Both the position numbers and the translations under genes were made by a program. From Candidula unifasciata (taxonomy: Eukaryota; Mollusca; Gastropoda; Stylommatophora; Geomitridae): a stretch of 64,000 nt of DNA. Below, one piece after another: positions 20,700 to 32,439 of the stretch (its first letter is position 1; every line of letters begins with the position of its first letter). Under the pieces are notes generated by a model. It searched no databases. It saw only the letters and a program-made list of their open reading frames with translations, and was not told the DNA's origin. The stretch lies in contig CAJHNH020000558.1 of the NCBI GenBank assembly GCA_905116865.2, positions 1,297,366 to 1,361,365 on the forward strand, in the 5' to 3' direction.

Positions 20700-22140
20700 A
20701 GTTTCTTTTCTGCCGCCTTTCTTTAAATATTTTGTAAGCGCCCGAGACTGGTCTCTAACCTTGAAATCGAACAGGCGTTAAAACAAAACGAAAAAAAATG
20801 AAAAGGACAAATAATGACATAAAATAAAATTTCTAAAGAAATTATTGTCTAAGTAGTTTGAAACTAGGTTGTAAAATTACACAGACGTGGTAGGTCCGAT
20901 TGTCAACTCAGCTTTTGCAATGGCAATTCAGTGAGGAAGATATTTAGTAGTTCTATGTGGGGTCTTTAAATGACACTGGCACTAGATTATGGTATGTTTA
21001 GCTGTAACATACGCGCACAAGAAACAAAAGATCAATTGTTCGTACCTGTGTCAAAACTACCACAAGATATTGAGGGATCGACGGAGAGCCCTATCGTTTA
21101 GATACAAATGAAGCAGTACTAGAGGTACTCCACGCTAGTTATGAATAGATGGAATAACTGAGGCCATGAATACTAGCTATTAAGTTGCACGTATGCGGGT
21201 GCCTGTTTAAAACTTTATGCTGAAAGGCAGAACACTGCCTAGAGAAAAAGAAAAAAAAAACAATAAGAAGGTTTGTTACACACCCACACACACTTAAAAC
21301 TACATGTACACACAAACTATGCGCCGCCGTCTGCACAATGAAGGTTGCTGCAGAGTAACAACAACTGTCTTTGGATATATTAGTGAGGTCATATTCGCCT
21401 TCATGGTGTGACTCTCTTACTACTGTCTAAACACCACGACATTTTTTTAAATAACATGACCACCGCGGAGATCGAACCCCAGTACCCGAAGATCATGAAT
21501 TTGTTAAACACATTCACTAACCTGTATGTCGCTAAGCTGCGCTTGAACAACTCGAGGCTTATGTTCATTGAAAAGCTGTTAATGGCCCTTAAACAACGTC
21601 AATTATTTTCACCTCGTTAGAAATAAAACACAACGGTTATACAAAAAGGTGTATAGATTTCGATGTTATTAAGTGCGGCAAACGCAGCGTGATTCTACAT
21701 AATTAACATTAGCATATCAGTCTGTCAGATGACTCATCGTTTTTGAAAACTGTGTTTGCTGTTTAGAAAGTCCCGAGGTCACAACACAGGTCGGTTTTAC
21801 TTCTGTACACAACGAGTATTGGTTTACCATGTTTTGTAAGACTCCTTAGTCATCCACTGCACCTAGGTCAATTTCCAGTTGTCTTGACGCTGTCCTACCT
21901 TTGGATCAAGATGGACACAGGCGAGAGAGTGAGGTCGACGAATTGCAACTCTTCCTCACTTAAATCCAAATCCTTGTGCAATTCACTTTCATCGAGCTAC
22001 TTTGAATAAAAGAACAACAAAAACTAGGTTTTGAAAATAACTGCCTTAATTGCTCCTGTTTATCATTGTAAATACGGCTCCGTTGCTAAAAAGTTAGTGA
22101 ATGCGGTTAGCAATTTCATTGGTTTTCCTTCATTTAAATT
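20700..22140. other. Intron sequence without recognised features
   Basis: Part of the 2653-bp intron between 20661 and 23315. Short open frames lack motifs. Confidence 0.5.
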
Positions 22141-22149
22141 TATTCGATC

Positions 22150-22300
22150 CAATGCCATGGGTACCAGGTACAATCCTGTGAAGTAAACGCGGCCGGCCTG
22201 ATGTTTACATCTCCCACTAAGTGCCTGGTTGGTTTATAAAATATAGGTCTAGCCCTATATGCCTAATACGTATAAAGGCGGGGAAAAGGTTTCTTTACTT
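22150..22300 (+). repeat. SINE core and tail fragment (family C)
   Basis: AATCCTGTGAAGTAAACGCG, then GCCGGCCTGATGTTTACATC, and the CCCTATATGCCTAATACG end leading to AGGCGGGGAAAAGG. Confidence 0.5.
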
Positions 22301-22454
22301 TTAAATGTCAACATTTAAAATGGTGATGCCGGAATTACTACAGTGTACAAAATCATCGGGCCTTGTACCAGAAGTATAATTTTTCTCCACAAGCATCGCA
22401 GAGTACCAAATTTCTAGGAAAGCACTAATAATTTCAGCAGTCCTGTTCAGGAGG

Positions 22455-22455
<1 letters not shown>

Positions 22456-22519
<64 letters not shown>
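22456..22519. repeat. (GA)n microsatellite
   Basis: About 31 uninterrupted GA units. Confidence 0.95.
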
Positions 22520-22520
<1 letters not shown>

Positions 22521-22935
22521 TATTACCAAGTTAAGCAGCAGTATAATAATGAAGAAGAGTTGTTGATCTGATCTATTAATAGCTAATAGTAACAAACATT
22601 GTAGGCGTTTGTATGAGAGAGGTATATGCCCCAGGTTATTTACCATATAAACCATAGGGTGTGGTCTCTCTCAGCAAAACGACTGTTTGTACGCCCCGAC
22701 GATAGCCTCGCACACAGCACGAACCCTGTAACTGTGTCTTAAGTGGTGAGTTCGCAATACTGTACGTGGTGTGTGTATGTATGTGTGTTGGTTTGAGTTA
22801 AACTGTTTTGGTTTTCTATGCTTTGAAAACGATAAAGGGAAACATGAACTTTAAGAGAAATATCGTCATTTCATGGCAGTTTATCAAGAGTTATTTTCTA
22901 ACCGGACGACCAACAACACGGAGTCTTCACACTCA

Positions 22936-22977
22936 AACCCCCCCCCCCCCCCCCAACCCCCCCCCCCCCACCCCCAT
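22936..22977. repeat. Poly(C) tract
   Basis: Two long C runs (about 17 and 13 bases) separated by AA, then ACCCCC. Confidence 0.9.
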
Positions 22978-23314
22978 ACACCGAAAAAGTGGTCAATAAG
23001 GCAGTAACGGCATTTTTTTTTTAAACAATATTTACTACACTTTTACCGTATGCACGACAGTAGGTTACTTCTTCTGACCGCAGTGTACCTCAATTTACCT
23101 GTTTTATATAGTTCAACAATGTCTTGGGGTTCGTTTCTGTTAAACTGATTGCTATCCCGGAGGTTGGAGTGCCGATTAGTCTGTATAAAATATGAATCTT
23201 CTACTGTATAGACCATGCAACCCTGGTGGGGAAGAGGTCCATTTACGTTTTTTTCTTTCTTTCTCTTATCGTCCTCTGATCTGATAATTTGTGATCATTT
23301 GACTGTTGGTACAG

Positions 23315-23474
23315 GTCAGTAGCACTGGACTGTGGATGGAGACGCCGGGTGTCTACGCAGTGCCTCCATCTCAGAATTACTATTACCCTCATCCCCACAG
23401 CTACGGCATGTATGGCAAAGAATACACCTACCCCATGTCCCGGGCCATATCGGAGTCAAGAATACCACAACCTG
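23315..23474 (+). CDS. Host gene, exon 3: tyrosine-rich segment with three YxxP motifs
   Basis: The acceptor is TTGGTACAG (to 23314) and the donor CCTG|GTAAGT at 23475. The exon enters in phase 0 and leaves one base of a split codon. It encodes VSSTGLWMETPGVYAVPPSQ, then NYYYPHPHSYGMYGKEYTYP and MSRAISESRIPQP. In the 566-aa model these are residues 45-97. YxxP motifs occur at Tyr58 (YAVP), Tyr66 (YYYP) and Tyr81 (YTYP). YxxP is the phospho-site read by Crk-type SH2 domains, so a docking role is plausible. No globular domain is evident. The codons are clearly constrained compared with the repeat-filled surroundings. Confidence 0.8.
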
Positions 23475-23524
23475 GTAAGTTATCTACCGTCTGATCATGT
23501 TTTTCTGATTCGTGTATAATCGGG

Positions 23525-23800
23525 ATTCGAAGACATGAACATGAAGGGGGATTGGCCAGTTAACAGCATCTTGTCTGAGAAACTGGCACATTTTGGTTAT
23601 GTCAAGCGCCAGATCGGATTCGAAACAATAAGAGCAGAAGACATCGTACCAGAAAAGAGTGACAGGTGCCAACCAACACGAAGGTGGGCACATTATATAA
23701 GTGACACACTATATAGGTAAGTCCACGAGGTTTGAAAGCTGGCGATAGACCGAATTCCTTTCAAGCAGACGGTAACAAGAGCGACGTTTTGCAATGGATG
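23525..23800 (+). pseudogene. LINE ORF2 C-terminal tail (family A)
   Basis: The + frame reads MKGDWPVNSILSEKLAHFGY, then VKRQIGFETIRAEDIVPEK. This is the WLVNSILSRKLKYFGHIKRH segment of family A, followed by worn tail sequence and AGCGACGTTTTGCAA. It starts 50 bases after the exon 3 donor. Confidence 0.75.
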
Positions 23801-24029
23801 TGTTGCATGATGGTGATATAATCGAGAAATTCTTGATAGCCTTTTATCATGACATTGAAAGGTTTCAGCGCACAAACTAAATCATGCTGGTGGGAATCGT
23901 AAGATGTGAAGAGGCATGATCGCCCACGCCAGATTACAACGAACTTGATGATAATAATGTTCATCATCATCATCACTATCATAAACGAAGTGTTTGATAC
24001 ATATCCACGACTTCACAAGAAACAACCCA

Positions 24030-24140
24030 GATTAGTAAGTAGCTTTTTGCGGCGTACTTGTTGGGAGCAGTGGGTCTGTTCCCCCTCCCCCCAACCTAGG
24101 GCCCTGGAGCCCACACGAGGATCATGGGACATACGATGCT
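24030..24140 (-). repeat. SINE fragment, family F body
   Basis: GCGTACTTGTTGGGAGCAGT, then GGGTCTGTTCCCCCTCCCC and CCTGGAGCCCACACGAGGAT, matching the body at 2460-2560. Confidence 0.55.
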
Positions 24141-24169
24141 AATCCTTTTTTATACACATCAGCACTGGA

Positions 24170-24365
24170 TGGGGTCAACAGCACTCTGACCTCATTTACT
24201 TCTCATGACATTATCTGGTATCCATTTTAGGCTGGGTCAACCTGGGAGCCAAGGACAGTTTAGAAAATAATCCTTCTCGGTGGAGTTTCGAACTCAAGAC
24301 CGCGGGACCGGCAGATGAGCGTCTAGTTTCTGGGTTACTGACGCTCCAGGAAATGCATGTCACTG
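24170..24365 (-). repeat. tRNA-headed SINE, family C
   Basis: On the minus strand the head reads GAAACTAGACGCTCATCTGC with the B-box GAGTTCGAAACTCC. The body includes GGCTCCCAGGTTGACCCAGC. Related heads are at 31870 (+) and 62540 (-). Confidence 0.6.
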
Positions 24366-24384
24366 TATCTTTAAATTCCTATAA

Positions 24385-24515
24385 TTTACATGGCAAACGT
24401 GTAGCCGGTATGGTACTGGCAACATCATTCGTAGAGTCCTAACTGGTCTATAACTCAAGTTTAGCACCATATACCCAAATCGCCAAATGCGTGTGGGGGC
24501 CCTATACTTTATTTA
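24385..24515 (+). repeat. SINE tail fragment (family C-like)
   Basis: GTGTAGCCGGTATGGTACTG, then GCAACATCATTCG and CCATATACCCAAATCGCC before a TTTATTTATTTGG tail. Confidence 0.4.
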
Positions 24516-24535
24516 TTTGGTTATCTATGTTTGAC

Positions 24536-24870
24536 ATGAAATGCTACAGAAACAATCTTAGAATACCATGGACCAAGAAGAACAAAAACTCCGACGGTCT
24601 ACATGATTTGAGCATTAAGGAGAATTGGCTCATAAACACCATCCTCTCCTGAAAGTTAGAGTATTTTGTCAATGTTAAACGTCACGGTAGCTTGCTGAGA
24701 ACGGTAATAACGGTTATGTTTCTGGAAAACTGTGCAGAGGCAGACCTCTGTGGATGTGGATACAAGACATTGAAGTTGCATTAGCTATGAAAGCACATAA
24801 GGCTATAGAAAGAAAAACTTTCAAGAGTACCGTGACGAGAGAGACATTCTGTAAGGACCTGTAGGTTCAT
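24536..24870 (+). pseudogene. LINE ORF2 C-terminal tail (family A)
   Basis: MKCYRNNLRIPWTKKN-type sequence, then LSIKENWLINTILS with a stop, YFVNVKRHGSLLRTVI and CRGRPLWMWIQDIE. The coding is broken at several points. It continues to AGAGACATTCTGTAAGGACC, the usual end of the family. Confidence 0.75.
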
Positions 24871-25170
24871 GGTGATGTTTGTTACAGATTTCACACGATA
24901 TAGTTGTTCTGCTGTATAAAGTTCAACTCTGCTTACTTTCTCACACCATTTCTTCTAGCGTAATTATATTACTATAATATAAAGTTTGTTGTACATTTAT
25001 AATTAATACGTTTTCCCTAAAATTACTGTAATGTATGCGCATGCAGCTGTAAATTTTATGTGTACTAGTGGACTGGTTATAATTGTTTAGTCGAAACAGC
25101 TTGCTTTCTTTCCGTTCTTCTGTTTGTCTGCCGATTAATTCACCTACGCATCTATTCCACCACTAATCCA
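24871..25170. other. AT-rich intron sequence, nothing recognised
   Basis: Lies between the LINE tail and the tetranucleotide array. Confidence 0.45.
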
Positions 25171-25174
25171 TTCG

Positions 25175-25842
<668 letters not shown>

Positions 25843-26780
25843 TCCTTTTATCCATCTAAGAGGCATCCTCTTCTCCCACCATTTTCTTCACACGACTAAA
25901 TGGTCAAATCCTTTTGTGTAAGATAACCACCAATCAGTAGTCATAAGTATCTATTTAGTTCCTAGCTCTGTGATCACAGTGGCACTTTATGCTCCAACTT
26001 TCTCAAACAAGGTTGTTAACACATGACAATCTGGCAATAGAAAATAACCTCTAAAAAATGGGGTGCAAAATAATCATTGACTCTAATGTAAATTTACAGG
26101 AGTACATTATGCACCACACAGACCTCAAATTGGAAGCCAAAACAACGTATATTTGTGTAAGACATATTTTCATTTGGCAGTTAATTGCACTGACGTTGTT
26201 TTATTGTTGTGCATGTGAATTTTAACTTCATAGTGATCGACCGTCAAAAGTATTCTGTCGAATTTTTTTCTTTAAAGATAGTTTATCCCCGTGTGGATTC
26301 AGGGGTTTTTTAGAGGTCGGAAAAGAGGGAAAACGGGGGGTGGGAGAAGCGATGGATGTATGGAATATCTGATGCCGTAAATATCAGCAATATGCGGAGC
26401 ACATACTAATGCTTGCACACGATACTTCTTCAAACCTGCAGCTGAAATGCAGAACATAAGCTTTTCATATGAAGCTCCCTCTTAACAAATGTTCCTTCTT
26501 TCCAACAATTGTTGGGAAATCCCTAAGGCCACTGGAACAACCATGGGAAAATAAGTGCACATGTATTTACTACCACTGATATAAATAAAGGATAGATGTA
26601 GTCATCAGGGTACAAACTAGACAACAACAAAATAGAAAGCTATCTTTGCCACTTAGGGGTTCGAACCTACCTTATCCAAATAACGACAAAGCCTCGATTT
26701 AGCAACCTGGCCTCTTCATATCGTAAATAGAGTAAAACCTTGATACGAATTCCAACGGCCGGACTGAAAATCGAGTTCAT
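25843..26780. other. Intron sequence, no gene recognised
   Basis: No coherent open frame. GGGGTTCGAACCTACC near 26656 resembles an isolated B-box but lacks a SINE body. Confidence 0.45.
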
Positions 26781-26820
26781 GTGTTTTTTAAATCCTGATT
26801 TGCAGGGCTAATAACAAAAA

Positions 26821-26960
26821 TACCCCCCCCCCCCCCACCTCTTTCCGTGTGGGTTCCAAAGCCTCGCTGAGGTGAGGGTAATGAAAATAGACCCACTGCC
26901 TCCTCAACAAGTATGTCGTAAGAGTAGACTTATTTGGGGCTTCCTTCAAAGTCGGAGTGA
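26821..26960 (+). repeat. SINE fragment, family F body, after poly(C)
   Basis: After a run of about 14 C: AATGAAAATAGACCCACTGC, then CTCCTCAACAAGTATGTCGT. This is the reverse of the body at 2460-2560. Confidence 0.5.
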
Positions 26961-26984
26961 ATCTGCCTGAGAGGAAAGGATTCA

Positions 26985-27116
26985 ACAATCTGCATACAAA
27001 TAAGTCAGATCTATAAAACTGATGTGCACACAAAAGAACAAGATGGAAGGATAACATCAGAGAAACTCTACAACAGCACGATGTGCCTATGGTCGAGGTA
27101 GCCAGAAGAGCTAGAA
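26985..27116 (+). pseudogene. LINE ORF2 extreme C-terminus joined to a purine tract
   Basis: The + strand reads RWKDNIRETLQQHDVPMVEV and then ARRARNRR, the 'GRPxxRWKDNIRxxLQQ' end of a LINE ORF2. The sequence TCTACAACAGCACGATGTGC recurs exactly at 47175-47194, also just before a purine microsatellite. Confidence 0.6.
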
Positions 27117-29614
27117 ACAGAAGGAGGAGGAGGAGGAGGGAGGAGGAGGAGGAGGAGGAGGAGGAGGAGGAGGAGGAGGAGGAGAAGGAGAAGGAGAAGG
27201 AGAAGGAGAAGGAGAAGGAGAAGAAGAAGAAGAAGAGGACGAAGAAGAAGAAGAAGAGGAGGACGAAGAAGAAGAAGAGGACGAAGAAGAAGAAGAGGAC
27301 GAAGAAGAAGAGGACGAAGAAGAGGACGAAGAAGAAGAAGAGGACGAAGAAGAGGACGAAGAAGAAGAAGAGGACGAAGAAGAAGAAGAGGACGAAGAAG
27401 AAGAAGAGGACGAAGAAGAAGACGAAGACGAAGAAGAGAAGAAGAAGAGGACGAAGAAGAAGAAGAGGACGAAGAAGAAGAAGAGGACGAAGAAGAAGAA
27501 GAGGAGAAGAAGAAGAGGACGAAGAAGAAGAAGAGGACGAAGAAGAAGAAGAGGACGAAGAAGAAGAAGAGGACGAAGAAGAAGAAGAGGACGAAGAAGA
27601 AGAAGAGGACGAAGAAGAAGAAGAGGACGAAGAAGAAGAGAGACGAAGAAGAGGACGAAGAAGAAGAAGAGAGGACGAAGAAGAAGAAGAGGACGAAGAA
27701 GAAGAAGAGGAAGAGAAGAAGAAGAGGAAAGAAGCGAAGAAGAAGAAGAAGGAGAAGAAAGAGAAGAAGAAGAAGAAGAAGAAGAGAGAGAAGAGAGAGA
27801 AGAGGAGAAGAAGAAGAAGAAGAGAAGAAGAAGAGAAGAAGACGAAGAAGAAGAAGAAGAAGAAGAAGAAGAAGAAGAAGAGAAGAAGAGAGAGAAGAGA
27901 AGAAGAAGAAGAAGAAGAAAGAAGAAGAAGAAGAAGAAGAAGAAGAAGAAGAGAAGAAGAAGAGAAGAAGAAGAAGAAGAAGGAAGAAGAAGAAGAAGAA
28001 GAGAAGAAGAAGAAGAAGAGAAGAAGAAGAGAAGAAGAAGGAAGAGGAAGAAGAAGAAGAAGAAGAAGAGAAGAAGAAGAAGAAGAAGAGAAAGAGAGAG
28101 AAGAAGAAGAAGAAGAGGAGAAGAAGAAGAAGAGAGAAGAAGAAGAAGAAGAGGAGAAGAAGAAGAAGAAGAGAGAAGAAGAAGAAGAAGAAGAAGAGAG
28201 AAGAAGAAGAAGAAGAAGAAGAAGAAGAGAGAAGAAGAAGAAGAAGAGGAGAAAGAAAGAGAAGAGAGAGAGAAGAAGAAGAAGAAGAAGAAGAGAGAGA
28301 AGAGAAGGAGAGGAGAAGAAGAAGAGAGAGAGAAGAAAAAGAGGAGAAGAAGAAGAAGAAGAAGAGAAGAAGAGAAGAGAGAAGAAGAAGAAGAAGAAGA
28401 GAGAAGAGAAGAAGAGAAGAAGAAGAAGAAGAAGAAGAAGAAGAAGAAGAGAAGAGAGAGAAGAGAGAAGAAGAAGAAGAAGAAGAAGAAGAAGAGAGAA
28501 GAGAGAGAAGAAGAAGAAGAAGAAGAAGAAGAAGAAGAAGAGAAGAAGAAGAAGAAGAAGAAGAAGAAGAAGAAGAAGAAGAAGAAGAGAGAAGAAGAAG
28601 AGAAGAAGAAGAAGAAAGAGAGAGAGAGAAGAGAGAAGAAGAAGAAAGAGAGAAGAAGAAGAAGAAGAAGAAGAAAAGAAGAAGAAGAGAGAAGAATGAG
28701 AGAAGAAAGAAAGAGAAAGAGAGAGAAGAAGAGAGAGAGAAGAAGAAGAAGAAGAAGAAGAAGAAGAAGAAGAAGAGAAAGAAGAAGAAGAGAGAAGAGA
28801 GAGAGAAAGAAAGAGAAGAGAAGAAGAAGAAGAGAAGAAGAAGAGAAGAGAGAAGAAGAAGAAGAAGAAGAGAGAAGAAGAGAGAGAAGAAGAAGAAGAG
28901 AAGAGAAGAGAGAAGAAGAAGAAGAAGAAGAAGAAAGAGAAGAAGAAAGAGAGAAGAGAGAAGAAGAAGAAGAAGAAGAAGAGAAGAAGAGAGAAGAAGA
29001 AGAAGAGAAGAAGAAGAAGAAGAAAGAGAGAAGAGAGAAGAAGAAGAAAGAAGAAAAGAGAAGAGAGAGAAGAGAGAAGAAAGAGAAGAAGAAGAAGAGA
29101 GAAGAAGAAGAAGAGAAGAAAAGAAGAAGAAGAAGAAGAAGAAGAAGAAAGAAGAAGAGAAAGAAGAAGAAGAGAAGAAGAAGAAGAAGAAGAGAAGAAG
29201 AAGAAGAAGAAGAAGAAGAGAGAAGAAGAAGAGAGAGAGAAGAAGAGAGAAGAAGAAGAAGAAGAAGAAGAGAGAAAGAAGAAGAAGAAGAAGAAGAAGA
29301 AGAAGAAGAAGAAGAAGAAGAAAGAAGAAGAAGAAGAAGAAGAGAAGAAGAGAAGAAGAAGAGAAGAAGAAGAAGAGAAGAAGAAGAAGAGAAGAAGAAG
29401 AAGAAGAAGAAGAAGAAGAAGAAGAAGAAGAAGAAGAAGAAGAAGAAGAAAGAAGAAGAAGAAGAAGAAGAAGAAGAAGAGAAGAAGAAGAAGAAGAAGA
29501 AGAAGAAGAAGAAGAAGAAGAAGAAGAAGAAGAAGAAGAAGAAGAAGAAGAGAAGAAGAAGAAAGAAGAAGAAGAGAAGAAGAAGAAGAAGAAGAAGAAG
29601 AGAAGAAGAAGAAG
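27117..29614. repeat. 2.5-kb polypurine tract: (GGA)n, (GGAGAA)n, an 18-mer, then (GAA)n
   Basis: The order is GGAGGAGGA (27120-27182), GGAGAA units to 27222, an 18-base unit GACGAAGAAGAAGAAGAG and variants to about 27845, then GAAGAAGAA with GAGA interruptions to 29614. From about 27845 on, the + strand is all purine except one T near 28695. The 960-aa, 849-aa, 538-aa and 371-aa open frames over it are low-complexity artefacts (poly Ser/Leu/Phe or Arg/Lys/Glu). Confidence 0.97.
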
Positions 29615-31125
29615 CATCGAGTCAAACGGTGAACTCTACTACAGTTTGCATTTATTTCTCCAGCCTGCATTGTGTTATAATAGTTTTATTTTGTATTTTA
29701 ACATCTTTTTTAAAAACAGATTGTAATTGTAGTCGTAATATTATTTCGTTCTTGCATGACTTTTTGAATGTATATTGTATCGGCTGTGTATCAAAACTAA
29801 CAGTGAACTAATTTACGGAGAAATTTGCAACGTAGAAAACAGCTGAAGATGTACGTTATTTGTTTATGCAAACAACCGGCTTTTTGAAATAATTGCAGTA
29901 TCTTATATTAATGTGATAAATATGTAAGTTAGAAAGGAATCAGGAGAAGCAGTAAGTGGTCGTAGAAAGTTTTTGAATTTTGAAGGTGTTATTCGGTGGC
30001 GACAGCATTCGGTTTTATGGTTAGATTTCATAGCAAGCTGCTATAAAGTCATGAGATCAATTGCTACTTACTGGATGTGTGACAATATAAGTTATGTTGA
30101 TGGTTCAGAATTGATGACAACAGGTTTTTGGAGAGAAAAAAAAGGATCGACAAGCTAAAGAAAGATGTCGGTAACAGTGGGCGGAGTTGTTGATGTTTTG
30201 TATACAATATCGTGTGTATATAAACCATGGGGATGAGGAAGGAGAGAGAGAGAGAGACGAGCCGAGTAGCCACCAAAGCAGCGGAAATGTAGTTTGTGGG
30301 AAAAGTAAAGAAAATGACTGCCGGTGGGTACAAACAAACAAGGAAGGGCGGTTGTTTTCCCGTGAAAACATGAAAGTAGATTAGAGAAATTAGAAAATCA
30401 ATAATTTTTGGGACATGCTTTGATCTGAATAAGTTTTTAAAAATGTATACAACTTTTAAACTTGCACGAATAACGGCTAGGGACACAGAAAAGGGAGATA
30501 AGAATAGACTTCATCCCAGAGGTGATCACGTGAGATGGTCAACCATGCTGCCCAAGACTATGGTCATTGTACATGATGATGAAGATAAGAAAACTAGTTG
30601 TTGCATGCTTTTACACAAAGCACATATAAGTAACGACAGTTCTAATGTAATGTAAACAAGGAAGAACAATACCCATATATGAGATTTTTGTTTCTTTAAT
30701 GTTTTTGTTTTTCTTATATAATTAACAATAGCCACGTTCATGTCTCGTTTACGTTTTGTATACATTTGTTTCTCTTTACATTTGCATGTAAATTTGATAT
30801 TGTTTAACATGGGTTTAAATTTTTTTTTAAGCCTAATATTTCTTGTTATTTTACGTTATTTCATTTTACCACCGTTTGTAAGTATGATTTCACTCCGGTA
30901 ATATTCACAAATAACTAATCAAATATAAATCAAATTTAATAACGATTACAAATAAAAATATAAATTTTTTGTTTTTTGAGTAGTCATATTCAGGGAAACG
31001 CACTTTACGCTCAATGGCTACTTTATTTATAGAATATTTTCCCGGGTATGCATGAGGTGGTTTTATTTTGTAGATGTTGATTACTGGGTAGGAGTTTTCG
31101 ATGAGTCAGATCAGACTAACTCCAA
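29615..31125. other. AT-rich intron sequence, no gene recognised
   Basis: Several open frames of 60-140 aa exist on both strands, but none shows a family motif. A short (GA)n run lies at 30241-30256. Confidence 0.5.
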
Positions 31126-31130
31126 TCGAG

Positions 31131-31505
31131 AATCATAGCTGTTGCCATGACTTCCCTCACGATGTCAGGTAGTTTCTTTTTATTTTCGTTTTAATAGAAG
31201 AAGCCATTCAACAGTTAAATATACTGACGTTGCTTCAACCACACCAGTAAAGGCCGTCTTTGCTTCAAAGTTTGTCAGCTATAAATTGTTAAAAAGTGTT
31301 ACTTTCTTTACCATCCAGAATCATAGCTGTTGCCATGACTTCCCTCACGATGTCAGGTAGTTTCTTTTTATTTTCTTTTCAATAGAAGAAACCATTCAAC
31401 AGTTAATATACTGACGTTGCTACAACCATACCAGTAAAGGCCGTCTTGGCTTCAAAGTTTGTCAGCTATAAATTGTTAAAAAGTGTTACTTTCTCTACCA
31501 TCCAG
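31131..31505. repeat. Tandem duplication of ~188 bp
   Basis: AATCATAGCTGTTGCCATGA at 31131 recurs at 31319. Both copies run through TCACGATGTCAGGTAGTTTC, CCAGTAAAGGCCGTCTT and AAAGTGTTACTTTCT to ACCATCCAGAA. Only a handful of differences separate them, so the duplication is recent. Confidence 0.95.
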
Positions 31506-31869
31506 AAACAATAATCAGTCCCCTCTTTGTTCTCTCGCGCGAAAACTGTTTTACGCCTTTTATAAATCTCGCTGACGCCTAATATATTAGAGAAGTGGCT
31601 TAATAAAAACCGTTTCCCACGACTAGCTGTCCTCGCCGTTGCAAGGTGCCAGGGCGTTATTTATTGGTTGTCTAGGTCTAAACAAGGGGGACCTTTCACC
31701 AGGGGCTGCATTCAGCGGAACAACAAAATCCCATAAGTTATTCCCCCTGCAGGTCTCAGAGTTCCTTAGGAATATCCTCTTCGGTCCTTATTGGGAATAC
31801 TGTCCTATTTATATATAATTAATTCTGATGGTGTATTCTATACAAGTTAAATGTCAGCTTTTTTTAACA

Positions 31870-32170
31870 CTAAGGGAGCGGTCAAGGTGTAGCCGCTAGA
31901 CGCTCATCTGTTGATCTGAAAGTCGTGGGTTCAAATCCGACCAGAGCTCGACTCTTTTTCTATCTAAAAGATGTCGGCTTACGTGTCGATCCAGCAGTAA
32001 ATTGGCACCAAGTAATTACCTGGGAACTAAAGGCGGATGACATGATGTTGGTGCGGATTGGCCTGTATAATATTGGTCTTTATTACCGTATAACAGGAGC
32101 CGGTACTATCTGTCTTCTGTTAACGCCGAATGTCGGGCGGCGTATATCAAACCTGATATCCTTGCTGCGC
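31870..32170 (+). repeat. tRNA-derived SINE, family C (intact head)
   Basis: Head AAGGTGTAGCCGCTAGACGC with A-box, and B-box GTGGGTTCAAATCCGACC. The core GATGACATGATGTTGGTGCG follows. The head is the best preserved of this family in the window. Confidence 0.75.
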
Positions 32171-32209
32171 CACCAGCATCGGGCAAAGAAGCGCATTGGG
32201 GAGGAACTA

Positions 32210-32425
32210 GCATTATCCTCATCATCATCATCCCTACCAACTGGCGTAGACGCTCATGCGTTTCCACAGATCACGATCCCTGGTTGCCTTGAATAGCTCT
32301 CTTGATGATATCCCTCCTTGCCATCGTTTCAGCCCATCCAGCATCGTCTCTCTTGGTCTGCCTCTACCCCTTTTTTCACTGATCTTTCCAGTTGTCACGA
32401 TGTTCTCCAATGTCTCTCTTCTCAT
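32210..32425 (-). pseudogene. LINE ORF2 C-terminal tail (family B)
   Basis: The minus frame 32425-32234 reads MRRETLENIVTTGKISEKRG, then RGRPRETMLDGLKRWQGGI and ELFKATRDRDLWKRM. This is the basic tail of the family B LINE, matching 50450-50625. Confidence 0.85.
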
Positions 32426-32439
32426 AATGTTGCCAAAGA

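Noticed and set aside
26788..29811. Open frames of 960, 849, 538 and 371 aa over the purine tract
   Set aside because: They are translations of GAA/GGA repeats (poly Ser/Leu/Phe on one strand, Arg/Lys/Glu on the other), with no start context or domain. Absence of stops follows from the base composition.
31870..31960. Functional tRNA gene at the SINE head
   Set aside because: A- and B-box sequences are present, but the same head with the same downstream body recurs elsewhere (24170-24365, 62220-62542). That marks a SINE family; no proper acceptor pairing was found.
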